Source: Methyloceanibacter superfactus (GTDB lineage: Bacteria > Pseudomonadota > Alphaproteobacteria > Rhizobiales > Methyloligellaceae). From it: a stretch of 42,543 nt of DNA. The notes under the pieces are model-generated. The model ran no database searches, was not told where the DNA came from, and saw only the letters and a program-made list of their open reading frames with translations. The translations under genes and the position numbers were made by a program. Location of the stretch: contig NZ_LPWF01000007.1 of the NCBI RefSeq assembly GCF_001723305.1, positions 1 to 42,543 on the forward strand, read 5' to 3'. Positions 1-8,780 of this stretch are shown in pieces. How positions within the stretch are numbered: the stretch's first letter is position 1; each line of letters begins with the position of its first letter.

Positions 1-37
1 AAGCCGTGCGGAAGGGGGCTGTAAAACCATCGCCGGA

Positions 38-100
38 TGCGGGGCGCCGAGAGGCTGCCCTATCACTGCAGTAGGATCGCAGGCTCTCCGGTGCCCCGCA
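38..100. other. Long imperfect inverted repeat (hairpin)
   Basis: TGCGGGGC at 38-45 is the exact reverse complement of GCCCCGCA at 93-100. Pairing continues inward for about seven more pairs, to roughly 53 with 84, with one G-U pair and one bulged base. The enclosed 30 bases contain a smaller symmetry centred on ACTGCAGT. It could be a structured RNA, a repetitive intergenic element, or the tail of an upstream gene. I do not recognise an RNA family in it. Confidence 0.45.
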
Positions 101-108
101 GTCCTTTA

Positions 109-182
109 GGCGCTCAAGCAGCGCGACGCGCGGTAGCGCAAAGAACTCAAGGCGCTCAAGCAGCGCGACGCGCGGTAGCGCA
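109..182. repeat. Two-copy 32-bp direct repeat, 42-bp period
   Basis: A 32-base unit beginning GGCGCTCAAGCAGCGCG occurs at 109-140 and again, without mismatch, at 151-182, separated by 10 bases. Each unit is GC-rich and internally symmetrical (GCGCG/CGCGC). It lies between the hairpin at 38-100 and the first gene. Several frames stay open through both copies, so a coding origin cannot be excluded, but no recognisable protein results. An intergenic repeat element is my preferred reading. Confidence 0.8.
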
Positions 183-294
183 GACAAAAGCTCTTGGACA
201 GACCAGGCGCGAAAGCGTCGGGCAACGACCCCGTGCGCGCGGGCCAGAGATTTGCCGCTGTTTGGACGAGCGAGGTCGTGGGAAGATGCCGGTG

Positions 295-834
295 ATGACT
301 CGAAAATGGATTTTTGTTTTGGGGCTTGCGCTCTGTCTGTCCGTCCCCGGGCCGGCTTTGTCGCAAAGCGGCGTCGAGATCCCAGCCGGGCAGACGGGCG
401 GTGTGGCCATGCCCGGCGCCGAGAAGATCGTGCTGCTCGTGCGCAACAGCCTCGTCACCCTCAACGATGCGCTGCAGACGGGGAATTTCACCGTGCTGCG
501 CGACATGGCGGCGCCGGGGTTCCGGGAGGCGAACAGTGCGGCGAAGCTCTCGCAGATCTTCGCAAGCCTCGCCGCGCAAGATATCGATCTCTCCGCCGTC
601 GCCGTGATCGTGCCCCAGCTTTCGCAGGCACCGGGGCTCGATCTGGAGAAGAACATGCTGCATCTGAAAGGCTATTTCCCCGGGAAGCCGGTGCAGATCA
701 ATTTCGAGCTGCTCTATCAGGCGGTCAATGGACGCTGGCGCCTGTTCGGCATCTCCGTGCAGCCGGGGATGCCGCAAGCCGCCGCGCCGCGCGCGGAAGC
801 ATCGGGCTCGACTGCAGCAAAGAAGAAAAACTAG
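295..834 (+). CDS. Predicted secreted protein of unknown function
   Basis: The product is about 179 residues. The first 24 or so form a signal peptide: basic start MTRKW, a hydrophobic stretch, then an ALSQ-type cleavage region. The mature part is alpha-helical looking and contains a segment of the SnoaL/NTF2-like style (a LLYQAVNGRWRLFGISV stretch near the C-terminus resembling 'grWklfgisv' endings of such folds). The tail is Ala/Lys-rich. The ATG at 295 is preferred over the in-frame ATG at 286 because GGAAG at 281-285 is properly spaced from it. The frame is open upstream to 37, but that part crosses the repeat region and looks non-coding. No partner function is evident. The NUDIX gene follows closely and could be co-transcribed. 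Function unknown. Confidence 0.7.
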   Translation: MTRKWIFVLGLALCLSVPGPALSQSGVEIPAGQTGGVAMPGAEKIVLLVRNSLVTLNDALQTGNFTVLRDMAAPGFREANSAAKLSQIFASLAAQDIDLSAVAVIVPQLSQAPGLDLEKNMLHLKGYFPGKPVQINFELLYQAVNGRWRLFGISVQPGMPQAAAPRAEASGSTAAKKKN

Positions 835-854
835 ACCGGCGTAAGGAGGCACCG

Positions 855-1339
855 CTGAACCCTAAGCCATCACGCAGCCCGCGCGTCTCCCGCCTCGTCA
901 CGGCGATGCTACGGCCCTTCTGGCGTCTGCGCCGGGGCATGACGCTCGGTTCGCAAGGGGTCGTCATCGACGCGGAGGATCGCGTGCTCCTGGTGCGGCA
1001 CAGCTACCGGCCGGGCTGGTTCTTCCCCGGCGGCGGGGTCGAATGGGGCGAGACGCTGGAGGAGGCGCTGGCGCGCGAGCTTGAGGAGGAGGTGGGCGTG
1101 ACCCTGACCGGGCCGCCCGTGCTGCACGGCATGTATTCCAACGGCACGAATTTTCCCGGCGACCACATCGCGCTCTATCTCATCCGGGAGTGGACGCGGC
1201 GTGAGGCTACCGCCAAAGGGGCGAGATCGCCGAGGCCGAGATGTTCGCGCCGGACGACGTGCCGGCGACGACAGATCCCGGCACGCGCAAACGTCTCACC
1301 GAGATTTTCGGGCGGGCGCCGCTCAGTCCCAAATGGTGA
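855..1339 (+). CDS. NUDIX hydrolase, frameshifted near 1218
   Basis: This is a NUDIX-family pyrophosphohydrolase, an enzyme class that cleaves nucleoside diphosphates linked to another group. The NUDIX box is clear: GGGVEWGETLEEALARELEEE matches G-x5-E-x7-REUxEExGU with L for R-adjacent variation, and is preceded by VLLVRHSYRPGWFFPG. Reading stays in one frame to about 1217. The natural C-terminus (GEIAEAEMFAPDD ... LSPKW, stop 1337-1339) then continues in another frame. One G lost from the GGGG run at 1218-1221 would explain this. A strong Shine-Dalgarno AAGGAGG at 843-849 sits 5 bases before an in-frame CTG at 855; the first ATG is at 906. The CTG start is inferred only from that spacing. 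Substrate cannot be told from sequence. Confidence 0.85.
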
Positions 1340-1350
1340 TGCGGGGCTGT

Positions 1351-1968
1351 CTACTCGCCGCCGCCGGCGAGCTTCTTGGTGATCTTGGCGACGTGGTGGC
1401 CCTGGAAGCTGGCGAGGTTCAGCTCCTTCTGGGACGGCGAACGGGAGCCGTCGGGCGCGGCGATGGTGCCGGCGCCGTAGGGCGAGCCGCCCTTGACCTC
1501 GCTGATGTCGGGCAGGTCCGGCGCGGAATAGGGCAGGCCGACGATGACCATGCCGTGATGGATCATGGTCCAGTGCACCGAGACGATGGTGGTCTCGTTG
1601 CCGCCGCCGGTCGAGGTCGAGGTGAACACGCTGCCGACCTTGCCGATCAGGGCGCCGCCGACCCACAAGGGTCCGGTCTGGTCGAAGAAGTGGCGCATCT
1701 GCGCCGACATGTTGCCGAAGCGGGTAGGGGTGCCGACGATGATGCCGTCATACTCGCCGAGCTCTTGCGGGTCGGCGATGTCGGCGGGCTGCTCCACCTT
1801 CATGCCGGCGGCGCGCATGATGTCCTCGGGCATCAGCTCGGGCACGCGCTTGACGGTGACCTGCACGCCGTCGACGGCGCGGACGCCGTGGGCCATGGCA
1901 TAAGCCAAGGTCTCGGTGTGCCCGTAGGACGAATGATAAAGAACGAGCAGTTGCGCCGTGTCCGCCAT
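1351..1968 (-). CDS. wrbA: NAD(P)H:quinone oxidoreductase, WrbA type
   Basis: The product is a flavodoxin-fold FMN enzyme of about 205 residues that reduces quinones by two electrons, a family known to limit redox cycling. The N-terminal phosphate loop for FMN is visible as [33 protein letters not shown] and [12 protein letters not shown] are the other WrbA flavin-contact segments. Length and the HHGMVIVG region fit the family. The start MADTAQ at 1968 is preferred; an in-frame ATG exists at 1989, but it adds seven residues not typical of WrbA. The gene converges on the NUDIX gene with 11 bases between stops. No regulator is apparent. Confidence 0.93.
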   Translation of the reverse strand: MADTAQLLVLYHSSYGHTETLAYAMAHGVRAVDGVQVTVKRVPELMPEDIMRAAGMKVEQPADIADPQELGEYDGIIVGTPTRFGNMSAQMRHFFDQTGPLWVGGALIGKVGSVFTSTSTGGGNETTIVSVHWTMIHHGMVIVGLPYSAPDLPDISEVKGGSPYGAGTIAAPDGSRSPSQKELNLASFQGHHVAKITKKLAGGGE

Positions 1969-2355
1969 GAAATGCCCCGCTTGCCTCATCCGGGGCGTGG
2001 TTTCACGGCCCCTCCGCGCTCGTCTTTAGTTTAGCAGATTCAATACTGTGACGAGAGGCGATAACACATACTGAACTTGAGCGGGTTCGTAAACGTGTCG
2101 AAATGGACGAGGTCCGGGAGGTGAAGAGCGCCGGACCCTGAGATTGCTTTACCGGGGCCGTGCTCCGTGATAAGGCACCGCCCGTTATGTGCACGAGGAT
2201 CGAAATTTCGACGCTTCCCCGACGACGAGCGGGCGCCCGCCTTGCGCGGACTGCCTAAGCCTCGTCGCCGTCACCTCGTCTTTCTCCATTGAAGATCGCG
2301 TTTGGTGCCCGCGGACGAGGGGTCTCCCTCGATCAGCCATCTCGGTGCTAACGCC
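1969..2355. other. Intergenic stretch without recognised gene
   Basis: About 390 bases between the divergent wrbA and acetyltransferase genes. It is noticeably less GC-rich around 2030-2090 than the flanking genes, as expected of a promoter region. A perfect 12-base palindrome TCGAAATTTCGA lies near 2200. A 63-codon minus-strand frame at 2003-2194 is Ser/Thr/Arg-rich without a good ribosome site, and I do not accept it. No RNA gene was recognised. Confidence 0.4.
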
Positions 2356-2853
2356 ATGACGACCTTTGATATCCGTCTCGAAACCGCCGACGCCGCGCCG
2401 GCGCTGTCACAATTGTCGGCGCAAGCCTTCGGGCCGGGCCGCTTCGCCCGCACCGCCTACCGGGTGCGCGAGGGCGTCCCGCCGGTGCCCGCGCTCAGCC
2501 TGACCGGTTGGCTCGACCTGTCCGTCGGCGGCATCGCTTCACCGCCATCAGCATCGGGGCCGCGGAGGGCGGCGGCCTTGTTGGGCCCGCTCGTGGTCGA
2601 TCCTGAGGTCAAGGGCAAGGGCTACGGCAAGGCGCTGGTCAGCGAGGGGCTGGCGCGGGCCCGCGACGAAGGTTTCGGTCTCGTGCTGCTGGTGGGCGAC
2701 ATGCCCTATTATGGTCGGTTCGGCTTTACGCCGGTGCCGCCCGGCAAGTTCACCCTACCGGGGCCGGTCGATCCGGCGCGATTGCTGGCGGTCGAGCTTC
2801 GGCCTGGTGCGATCGAGGGCGCGGGCGGTCCGGTCAAGGCGCATGCCCGCTAG
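2356..2853 (+). CDS. GNAT N-acetyltransferase with a scrambled internal segment
   Basis: A GNAT-fold acetyltransferase of about 165 residues, YhbS-like. The acetyl-CoA pyrophosphate loop is DPEVKGKGYGKALV (Q/R-x-x-G-x-G/A type), followed by the family's GDMPYYGRFGF segment. Between roughly 2535 and 2580 the protein reads IASPPSASGPRR, which is atypical. A neighbouring frame there reads FTAISIGAAEGGG, exactly what is expected before LLGPLVVDP. Two one-base indels of opposite sign therefore appear to flank this stretch. ATG 2356 is chosen because homologues begin close to it; TTG 2302 is also in frame. The substrate could be a small molecule or a protein N-terminus. Confidence 0.85.
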   Translation: MTTFDIRLETADAAPALSQLSAQAFGPGRFARTAYRVREGVPPVPALSLTGWLDLSVGGIASPPSASGPRRAAALLGPLVVDPEVKGKGYGKALVSEGLARARDEGFGLVLLVGDMPYYGRFGFTPVPPGKFTLPGPVDPARLLAVELRPGAIEGAGGPVKAHAR

Positions 2854-2871
2854 TGGCAGGACGGGGGCCGG

Positions 2872-4965
2872 TCAGTGGCCTTCGCGGTACCAGGTGGCGG
2901 CCAGTAGGCCGAGCAGCAGGGCCAGTGCCAGGAAGCCGGTGAACAGCGGAAACAGGCGTACGCCCTTGACGTGATAGGCCTCGCGCTTGTGCAGGCCGAG
3001 CCAATCGCCGCCATGCATCACATGGCCGCTGCGCATCATCACTAGGCGCGGGAGGGACGCTGCCTCGCCGTCCTTGCGGCCGAGCCAGAAGGCGCCGCCG
3101 CCGGTCTCCTCGAGAATCGGCGCGAGGGTCTCATCGGTCGCGGTCACCGCGGCGAGCTCGCGGGTGTTGGCGTTGCCCACGGTGACGATGCTCGCCAGCT
3201 GACCCGAGGCCACGCGGTAGACGCCTTGCTCCTCGACGGCCATGACCTTGCGCCATAGCCCGCCGCTCGCCCCTTGTCCGAGCGTGACCATTTCCTTTTT
3301 GCCGGACGGCGTGGTCACGGCGACCGGCTCGACCTCGTCCTCGATCGAGCGGCGCTCGATGATGAGGGTCTGGCCTTTGCTCGTGGCCTTCAGGGTCTCT
3401 TCTTCGAGCTCCGGCTCCTTCATCAGCCAATGGGCGAGCCGGCGCAGAAGATCGGTGTAAGGGCCGCCGCCATCGAAGCCGCGCGCCCACAGCCAGGCGT
3501 GGTCGGACAACAGCAGCGCCACGCGGCCCTTGCCGCGCTCGCCGATGACGAGGAGCGGCTTGTCGTCCGCGCCCTTCATCAGCACCTCGCCCTGTTGCGG
3601 GCTGACGTCGACGATCCGGAACCAGCGGCCCCAAGAGGGCTCGCCATTGGCGCCGTTATGGGCGCCCGGAAGGTCGCTGGTGACGGGATGCTTGCCGCCG
3701 AGATCGGTCAGCGCCGGTTTGAAGGGCTCCTCGAGGACACGGCCCGACGGCACGGCGGGCAGGATCTGGCCAAGCGGCGTGCGGTAGAGGCTGAGGGCGG
3801 AGGCGTAGTCGTCGCCGGCGGAGACGAGCACCGCGCCGCCGCGCTCCACGTAGCGGGCGACATTCTCGAGATAGAGCAACGGCAGCACGCCCCGGCGCTG
3901 ATAGCGGTCGAAGATGATCAGGTCGAACTGATCGAGCTTCTCCTGGAACAGCTCGCGGGTGGGGAAAGCGATCAGCGAGAGCTGATTGATGGGCGTGCCG
4001 TCCTGCTTCTCGGGCGGACGCAGGATGGTAAAATGCACGAGGTCGACCGAGGCGTCCGACTTCAGCATGTTGCGCCAAGTGCGCTCGCCGGTATGGGGCT
4101 CGCCCGAGACAAGCAGCACGCGCAGGTTCTCGCGCACGCCCTCGACGGTGAGCACGGCGCGATTGTTGATGGTGGTGAGCTCGCCGGGTGCGGACTCCGC
4201 TTCGATCTCGACAATGTTGGGACCGGCGTGAACCATCGCCACGGGAATCTCGACCGTCTCGCCAATCCGTACGGTCTTCTGCGTCGGTGCCTGGCCTTGA
4301 TGGGTGACGGTGAGCGTCACGGTGCCGGCCGTGTCGGGGCGCGTCTCGGTGACCTTGGCCTCGACCGGCTGGGTGCTGCCGACAATGCCGAAGCGCGGCG
4401 CGCTCAACACTTCGAGCCGGCGGTCGAATTCATCCTTCTTGCCGGTGATGAGCGCATGCACGGGCGCGTCGAAGCCGAGTGCCGCGGCGGTGGCCGGCAC
4501 GTCATGCACCTCGCCTTCGGTGATCATCACCACGCCGGCGAGGCGGTCGGGCGGCACATCCGCCAAGGCTTGGCCGAGATCGGTGAACAGCATGGTGCCG
4601 TCACGCTCGTTGTCGGCGGAGGTCGAGGTCGAGCGCACGAAACGCACGTCGAGATCGGGGATCGCCTTGAGGCGCTCCTCCAGACCTTTGCGCACCGCCT
4701 CGGTACGTTCGGTGCGGCCGGCGATCGCCTGGCTTTGGCTGTCGTCGACCACGACGGTGACGATGTCGTTGAGCGGCTCGCGGTCTTCCTGCTTCAGATG
4801 CGGGTTGGCCATGGCCAGCATGAGCATGACGAAGGCGAGCAGGCGCAGGGCCGCGCCGCGGCGCGCGCGCCAGAACAGCAGCGCGAGCAGGCCCGCGCCA
4901 ATGGCGGCGATGATCCACAGGACCGGCCAGGGCACGAAGGGGATGAACTCGACGGACCAGCTCAT
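2872..4965 (-). CDS. Large membrane protein with glutamine-amidotransferase-like domain
   Basis: A protein of 697 residues, last gene of the MoxR operon. Residues about 10-60 carry two membrane segments (VLWIIAAIGAGLLALLFW and LRLLAFVMLMLAMANP), and a third lies at the extreme C-terminus (LFPLFTGFLALALLLGLLAATW). After the N-terminal anchor comes a von Willebrand A-like region (TVVVDDSQSQ), then a large soluble part with GERGKGRVALLLSDHAWLWARG, typical of DUF1355 or class-I amidotransferase-like proteins coupled to MoxR genes. No complete catalytic Cys-His-Glu triad is obvious, so enzymatic activity is doubtful. Its ATG lies three bases after the stop of the DUF4159 gene, implying translational coupling. 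Probable role: envelope or protein-complex assembly with MoxR. Inferred from context only. Confidence 0.8.
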   Translation of the reverse strand: MSWSVEFIPFVPWPVLWIIAAIGAGLLALLFWRARRGAALRLLAFVMLMLAMANPHLKQEDREPLNDIVTVVVDDSQSQAIAGRTERTEAVRKGLEERLKAIPDLDVRFVRSTSTSADNERDGTMLFTDLGQALADVPPDRLAGVVMITEGEVHDVPATAAALGFDAPVHALITGKKDEFDRRLEVLSAPRFGIVGSTQPVEAKVTETRPDTAGTVTLTVTHQGQAPTQKTVRIGETVEIPVAMVHAGPNIVEIEAESAPGELTTINNRAVLTVEGVRENLRVLLVSGEPHTGERTWRNMLKSDASVDLVHFTILRPPEKQDGTPINQLSLIAFPTRELFQEKLDQFDLIIFDRYQRRGVLPLLYLENVARYVERGGAVLVSAGDDYASALSLYRTPLGQILPAVPSGRVLEEPFKPALTDLGGKHPVTSDLPGAHNGANGEPSWGRWFRIVDVSPQQGEVLMKGADDKPLLVIGERGKGRVALLLSDHAWLWARGFDGGGPYTDLLRRLAHWLMKEPELEEETLKATSKGQTLIIERRSIEDEVEPVAVTTPSGKKEMVTLGQGASGGLWRKVMAVEEQGVYRVASGQLASIVTVGNANTRELAAVTATDETLAPILEETGGGAFWLGRKDGEAASLPRLVMMRSGHVMHGGDWLGLHKREAYHVKGVRLFPLFTGFLALALLLGLLAATWYREGH

Positions 4966-4968
4966 GGC

Positions 4969-7824
4969 TTACTGCCCCAATCGCTCGAGCAAGGCGGGAA
5001 CGTGCACCTGATCGGCCTTATAGTTGCCGGTGAGCGCATACATCACGAGGTTGACGCCAGCACGGAAGGCCATCTCCCGCTGCACTTCGCCGCCGGGCAC
5101 GACGGGAAAGATCGGCCGGTTCGCCGCATCGAGCGCCCAGGCCGAGGCGAGGTCGTTCGAGGTGATGACGAGAGAGCTCACGCCGTCGGTGCGGCGGGAG
5201 CGCTCGCTGCGCTCGGCCTCGTCGGCGGGCTCGGCCTCGACCCACAGCGAGCCGCCGTCCCAGCGGCCGGGAAAGCTCCGCATCAGATAGAAGGACTTGG
5301 TGAGGACGTGGTTCTCGGGCACCGGCTCGAGCGGCGGCAGGTCGAGCTGGCCGATCAGGCGGGTGAGCGCCTTGCCCTGGCTGCCGCCATAGGCCACGCT
5401 CTCCTGGTCGCGCGTATCGAAGATGATCATGCCGCCTTGCTTCATATAGGCGTCGACCTTGGCGAGAGTCTTGTCGGACAGCGGCTCGGCATCCTCGCGC
5501 ACGGGCCAATACAGCACCGGGAAGAAGGATAGCTCGTCGCTGTCGATGTCGACGCCCATCGGATCGCCGGGCTCGAGCGCGGTGCGGGCGCGCAAGACCT
5601 TGCTCAAACCCGACAGTCCTTCCTCGCTGGTGCGATCGATCTCGGTGTCTCCGGTCTTCACGTAGGCCAAGCGCGTGCTGAGCGCGGCCTTCAAGGCGAA
5701 GTCGTCCGCCGCGTTGTCCGTGGCTTGCTGCTGGCCATCCGCTTCCGCGGCAAAACTCGGCGAGGGCAGGGCGAGCGGCAAAAGCGCGAGCGCAACAACG
5801 ATGGCCGCGGCGGTGGTGGCGGCGGCGCGGCGGCGGAAGCGCAAGCCCGTGCTCAGCGCCAGCACCGCGAGGATGTCGAGGGCGAACAAGGCAAGCGCGG
5901 CGATATAGAGCCAAGGCTCGAGCGCCAGCGGCTTCTTCAAGGTGTAGCCGCTCACTTCGCTAGCGCCTTCGATGGCCGCAAGACTCTTAAGCGTCGTCTT
6001 GGCGGTGACGAGGTTCAGGGCATGGGCCGCGCCGGACGGGCCGTAATAGCCCGGCGGATGGTCGGACCCGGCATGGTGGTGTCGAGCTTGTCGGGCGCGA
6101 TCGGAGCCGCGCGCAAGGGCGGCGGCACCAGCTGACCGAATCCGTCCAAGGTTTGGATCGGCGCGAGCGCCGTGGTCGATGCGGGTGCGGCGGCCGCCTC
6201 GATGCTCGCGCCTCTCGCCAGATTCGGCGCCGATCTGGCTCGGCCCGAGGGTGATGGCGCGGCGAAGCATCTCCACGAAAAGTCCCGACAGGGGCAGGTT
6301 CGACCAGTCGGAGTTAGCGGTGACGTGGAACAACACAATCCAGCCCTCGCCATGTTTGGCGGCGGTGACGAGCGGGGTGCCGTCGGCCAAGGTCGCCCAC
6401 ACTTCGGCATCCATGGCCACGGTCGGATCGGCAAGCACCTGGCGGTTCACGCGCACGTCGTCGGGGATGGTGAGCCCCTTGAACGGGCTCTTGTCCTCGA
6501 AGGCGGCGAGCGGTTGCGGCGTGCTCCAGGAGAGCGATCCGCCGAGTGACCGGCCGCCTCGGCGCAGCGCGACGGGCAGCAGCTCATCGCCACCTTGCTC
6601 GAGCCGCGGCCCGGCGAAACGGATCAGCACGCCGCCTTTGTCGAGCCAGCCTTCCAGCTCTTCTTGGGTGCCGGCGACCAGCTTGCCGATATCGGCGAGT
6701 ACGATGGTCGAGACCTTCTGCTTGTCGATGAGGTCATGTACGGCGGTGGCGACGTTGCGCTCGGTCGGCGTGATGACATCGGCATAAGGCGACAGCGCGC
6801 GGTCCACGTAATAGAGGGGCGACAGCAGCGGCTGCGCTTCCTCGCGCGACTCGCCGGAGACGATGCCGACGCGATGCCATTGCGACCGGGCATCGAGGAG
6901 ATGGCACGCGCCGGCGGAGCGCTCGCCCTTGACTTGGATGCGCGCCACTTGATTGCGGATCTCGAGCGGCAGATCAAAGCTCGCCTTGGCTTCGCGCTCG
7001 CCCTTCTTGATGGTGAAGGGCGCCTCGCCGAGGGGCTCGCCGCGGCCGGTCAGCGCACTCACGACGCCGCTGCGGGGACCGTCGGCGCTGCTCAGCACGC
7101 GGCCGGCAAGCACGCCGCCTTCGCCGGTGGACTGTCCGAGGCCGAGCGCCGCCTCGCCTGTGCCGGGCTTGAGCACAGTGAGGCTGCCGCCGTTGCCGGC
7201 GAGCTTGGCGAGGACGGCGGCGAAGCTGTCGCCGTCGCCATAGTCGAGGCCGTCGGAAAGCCAGACAACGCTATGGCCGGTCTGGCCCGCGAGGTCCTTC
7301 TCCAGGGTCGCGGCGAGGGCCGCGCGGTCGGGCGCGTAAGGTTCAGGGGTGAGGCCGCCAATGCGCTCGCGCGCTTCGTCGGCGGGAAGGGGTTTGCTGA
7401 GCGGCTGGCCCGGGGCGGTCGGCGCCAGCATGACGGTCCGGCCGTCGCGGCTTGCACGGTCGATGGCCGCGCTGATGGTCTCGCGGCGCGCGCCCCAATG
7501 GGCGGCCGAGGCCCAGCCATTGTCGATGACGAGAAGGAGCGGACCTTCGCCGGCGAAGGTCTCGCGGTCGGGGTTCAGCACGGGCCGCGCCAGCGCCAGG
7601 ATCAGGAGGGCGGCGAGCAGCATGCGCAGGAGCGTGAGCCACCACGGGCTATGAGCCGGTGTCTCCTCGGTGGACTTGAGGTCCTTGAGCAGCCGCGTCG
7701 GCGGAAACACCACCACTTGCGGACTCGGCGGGGTGAAGCGCAGCAGCCACCAGATGGCTGGCAGTGCCGCGAGCGCCGCCAGAATCCAGGGCTGCATGAA
7801 GCCTATGGCGCCGATCGTCATCAT
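4969..7824 (-). CDS. BatA/DUF4159 membrane protein, compensated frameshifts at 6062 and 6213
   Basis: A protein of 951 residues. The N-terminus is the BatA ('aerotolerance regulator') type: a membrane segment, then PPSPQVVVFPPTRLLKDLKS and a second membrane segment. Near residue 640 two more membrane helices occur (LYIAALALFALDILAVLAL and AIVVALALLPLALPS), followed by a C-terminal DUF4159 domain (LSFFPVLYWPV, GGMIIFDTRDQ, LTKSFYLMRSFPGRW). Around 6062-6213 the frame yields an Arg/His-rich stretch. Another frame in the same interval reads ASIEAAAAPASTTALAPI and LDGFGQLVPPPL, which fits the protein far better, so two opposite one-base indels are likely. It overlaps the DUF58 gene by ATGA. Part of the MoxR operon. 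Confidence 0.88.
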   Translation of the reverse strand: MMTIGAIGFMQPWILAALAALPAIWWLLRFTPPSPQVVVFPPTRLLKDLKSTEETPAHSPWWLTLLRMLLAALLILALARPVLNPDRETFAGEGPLLLVIDNGWASAAHWGARRETISAAIDRASRDGRTVMLAPTAPGQPLSKPLPADEARERIGGLTPEPYAPDRAALAATLEKDLAGQTGHSVVWLSDGLDYGDGDSFAAVLAKLAGNGGSLTVLKPGTGEAALGLGQSTGEGGVLAGRVLSSADGPRSGVVSALTGRGEPLGEAPFTIKKGEREAKASFDLPLEIRNQVARIQVKGERSAGACHLLDARSQWHRVGIVSGESREEAQPLLSPLYYVDRALSPYADVITPTERNVATAVHDLIDKQKVSTIVLADIGKLVAGTQEELEGWLDKGGVLIRFAGPRLEQGGDELLPVALRRGGRSLGGSLSWSTPQPLAAFEDKSPFKGLTIPDDVRVNRQVLADPTVAMDAEVWATLADGTPLVTAAKHGEGWIVLFHVTANSDWSNLPLSGLFVEMLRRAITLGPSQIGAESGERREHRGGRRTRIDHGARADPNLGRIRSAGAAALARGSDRARQARHHHAGSDHPPGYYGPSGAAHALNLVTAKTTLKSLAAIEGASEVSGYTLKKPLALEPWLYIAALALFALDILAVLALSTGLRFRRRAAATTAAAIVVALALLPLALPSPSFAAEADGQQQATDNAADDFALKAALSTRLAYVKTGDTEIDRTSEEGLSGLSKVLRARTALEPGDPMGVDIDSDELSFFPVLYWPVREDAEPLSDKTLAKVDAYMKQGGMIIFDTRDQESVAYGGSQGKALTRLIGQLDLPPLEPVPENHVLTKSFYLMRSFPGRWDGGSLWVEAEPADEAERSERSRRTDGVSSLVITSNDLASAWALDAANRPIFPVVPGGEVQREMAFRAGVNLVMYALTGNYKADQVHVPALLERLGQ

Positions 7825-8774
7825 GCCGGGTCAGCCGATGTTGCCGCGGGCGCTGCTTCGACACGCGGGGCGCGATAGCGGTAGTCGCGGTCAAGCCCGG
7901 CGAGGTGGCTGTGGACGGCGAGGACCACTTCCTCGGGCGGACGGTCGGTATGGTGGACGACAAACGACCAGCCGAGCCGGCGCGCCGCCTCCTGTAGATC
8001 GATGCGGTGCCGCTTCATCCGCTCTTGGTAGCTGTCGCGCAGGGTCTCGGCGCGGCCGGCGATCACGCTGGCGCCGCCTTCGCTCGAGGCGAACTCGGTG
8101 CGCCCGGTGTAGGGCAGCGTCTCTTCCGCCGGATCGAGGACCTGGATGAGGTGGCCGCGCACGCCTTGGCCGGCAATGCTCTGGAACCGCGCGACCGTTT
8201 CATCGACAGGCTCTAGAAAATCCGAGATCAGGAGGCATTCGGAAAAAGCGGCTGAGCGCGCGGGGGGCGGCAGGCTGGCATCGGCGGTCTCGCGCAAGAG
8301 CACCTCGGCGACCTTGCGCCCGGCGTTGCGCCCGGCGAAGGGCCGGCCGCCGAGCAGGCCGACGCGCTCGCCGGCGCGGGACAGAAGCTCGGTCAGCGCC
8401 AGCGCCAGCACGACGGCCCGGCTCATCTTGGTCACCTTGGACAGCGACGAGCGGAATAACATGGAGGGCGAGAGATCGACCCAAAGCCAAACCGTGTGGG
8501 CGGCTTCCCATTCCCGCTCGCGCACGAACAAATGGTCGGAGGCGGCCGAGCGGCGCCAATCGATGCCGGCGGTGGAGTCGTTCTGATCGAAATGGCGGAA
8601 CTGCCAGAAGGTCTCGCCAGGACCTGCCCGGCGGCGCCCGTGGGTGCCGTGGGTGACGGTGTGGGCGACGCGTTGGGCTTCGATGAGAAGCGCAGGCATG
8701 CGCGCCGCAAGCCCGTGGGCTTGGGCTTCCTCGGCCAGAAACGCCTGATTCTGTTTCGCCTGCGCGTTCGCCAC
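7821..8774 (-). CDS. DUF58 domain protein (MoxR partner)
   Basis: A soluble protein of 317 residues. The DUF58 signature is clear: GRRRAGPGETFWQFRHFD, DWRRSAASDHLFVREREWE and LWVDLSPSMLFRS. The last gives the DxSxS start of a metal-ion-dependent adhesion site. Members of this family are encoded beside MoxR AAA+ ATPases and are thought to work as their adaptors or substrates. It starts 6 bases after moxR and ends overlapping the next gene by four bases (ATGA), so it is almost certainly co-translated with both. No membrane segment is visible. Confidence 0.93.
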   Translation of the reverse strand: MANAQAKQNQAFLAEEAQAHGLAARMPALLIEAQRVAHTVTHGTHGRRRAGPGETFWQFRHFDQNDSTAGIDWRRSAASDHLFVREREWEAAHTVWLWVDLSPSMLFRSSLSKVTKMSRAVVLALALTELLSRAGERVGLLGGRPFAGRNAGRKVAEVLLRETADASLPPPARSAAFSECLLISDFLEPVDETVARFQSIAGQGVRGHLIQVLDPAEETLPYTGRTEFASSEGGASVIAGRAETLRDSYQERMKRHRIDLQEAARRLGWSFVVHHTDRPPEEVVLAVHSHLAGLDRDYRYRAPRVEAAPAATSADPA

Positions 8775-8780
8775 GCCGGC

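Noticed and set aside
1..100. tRNA-like or small RNA gene
   Set aside because: A GTAAA triplet context and the stems look suggestive, but no cloverleaf with T-loop GGTTCGAAT or CCA-side pairing can be drawn.
2003..2194. 63-codon minus-strand frame
   Set aside because: Ser/Thr/Arg-rich, no ribosome site, no recognisable motif; fits a random open frame in GC-rich intergenic DNA.
3274..5532. 752-codon plus-strand frame opposite the MoxR operon
   Set aside because: Composition is Arg/His/Gly/Ala-rich without domains, mirrors the codon pattern of the genes on the other strand, and crosses two well-supported genes.
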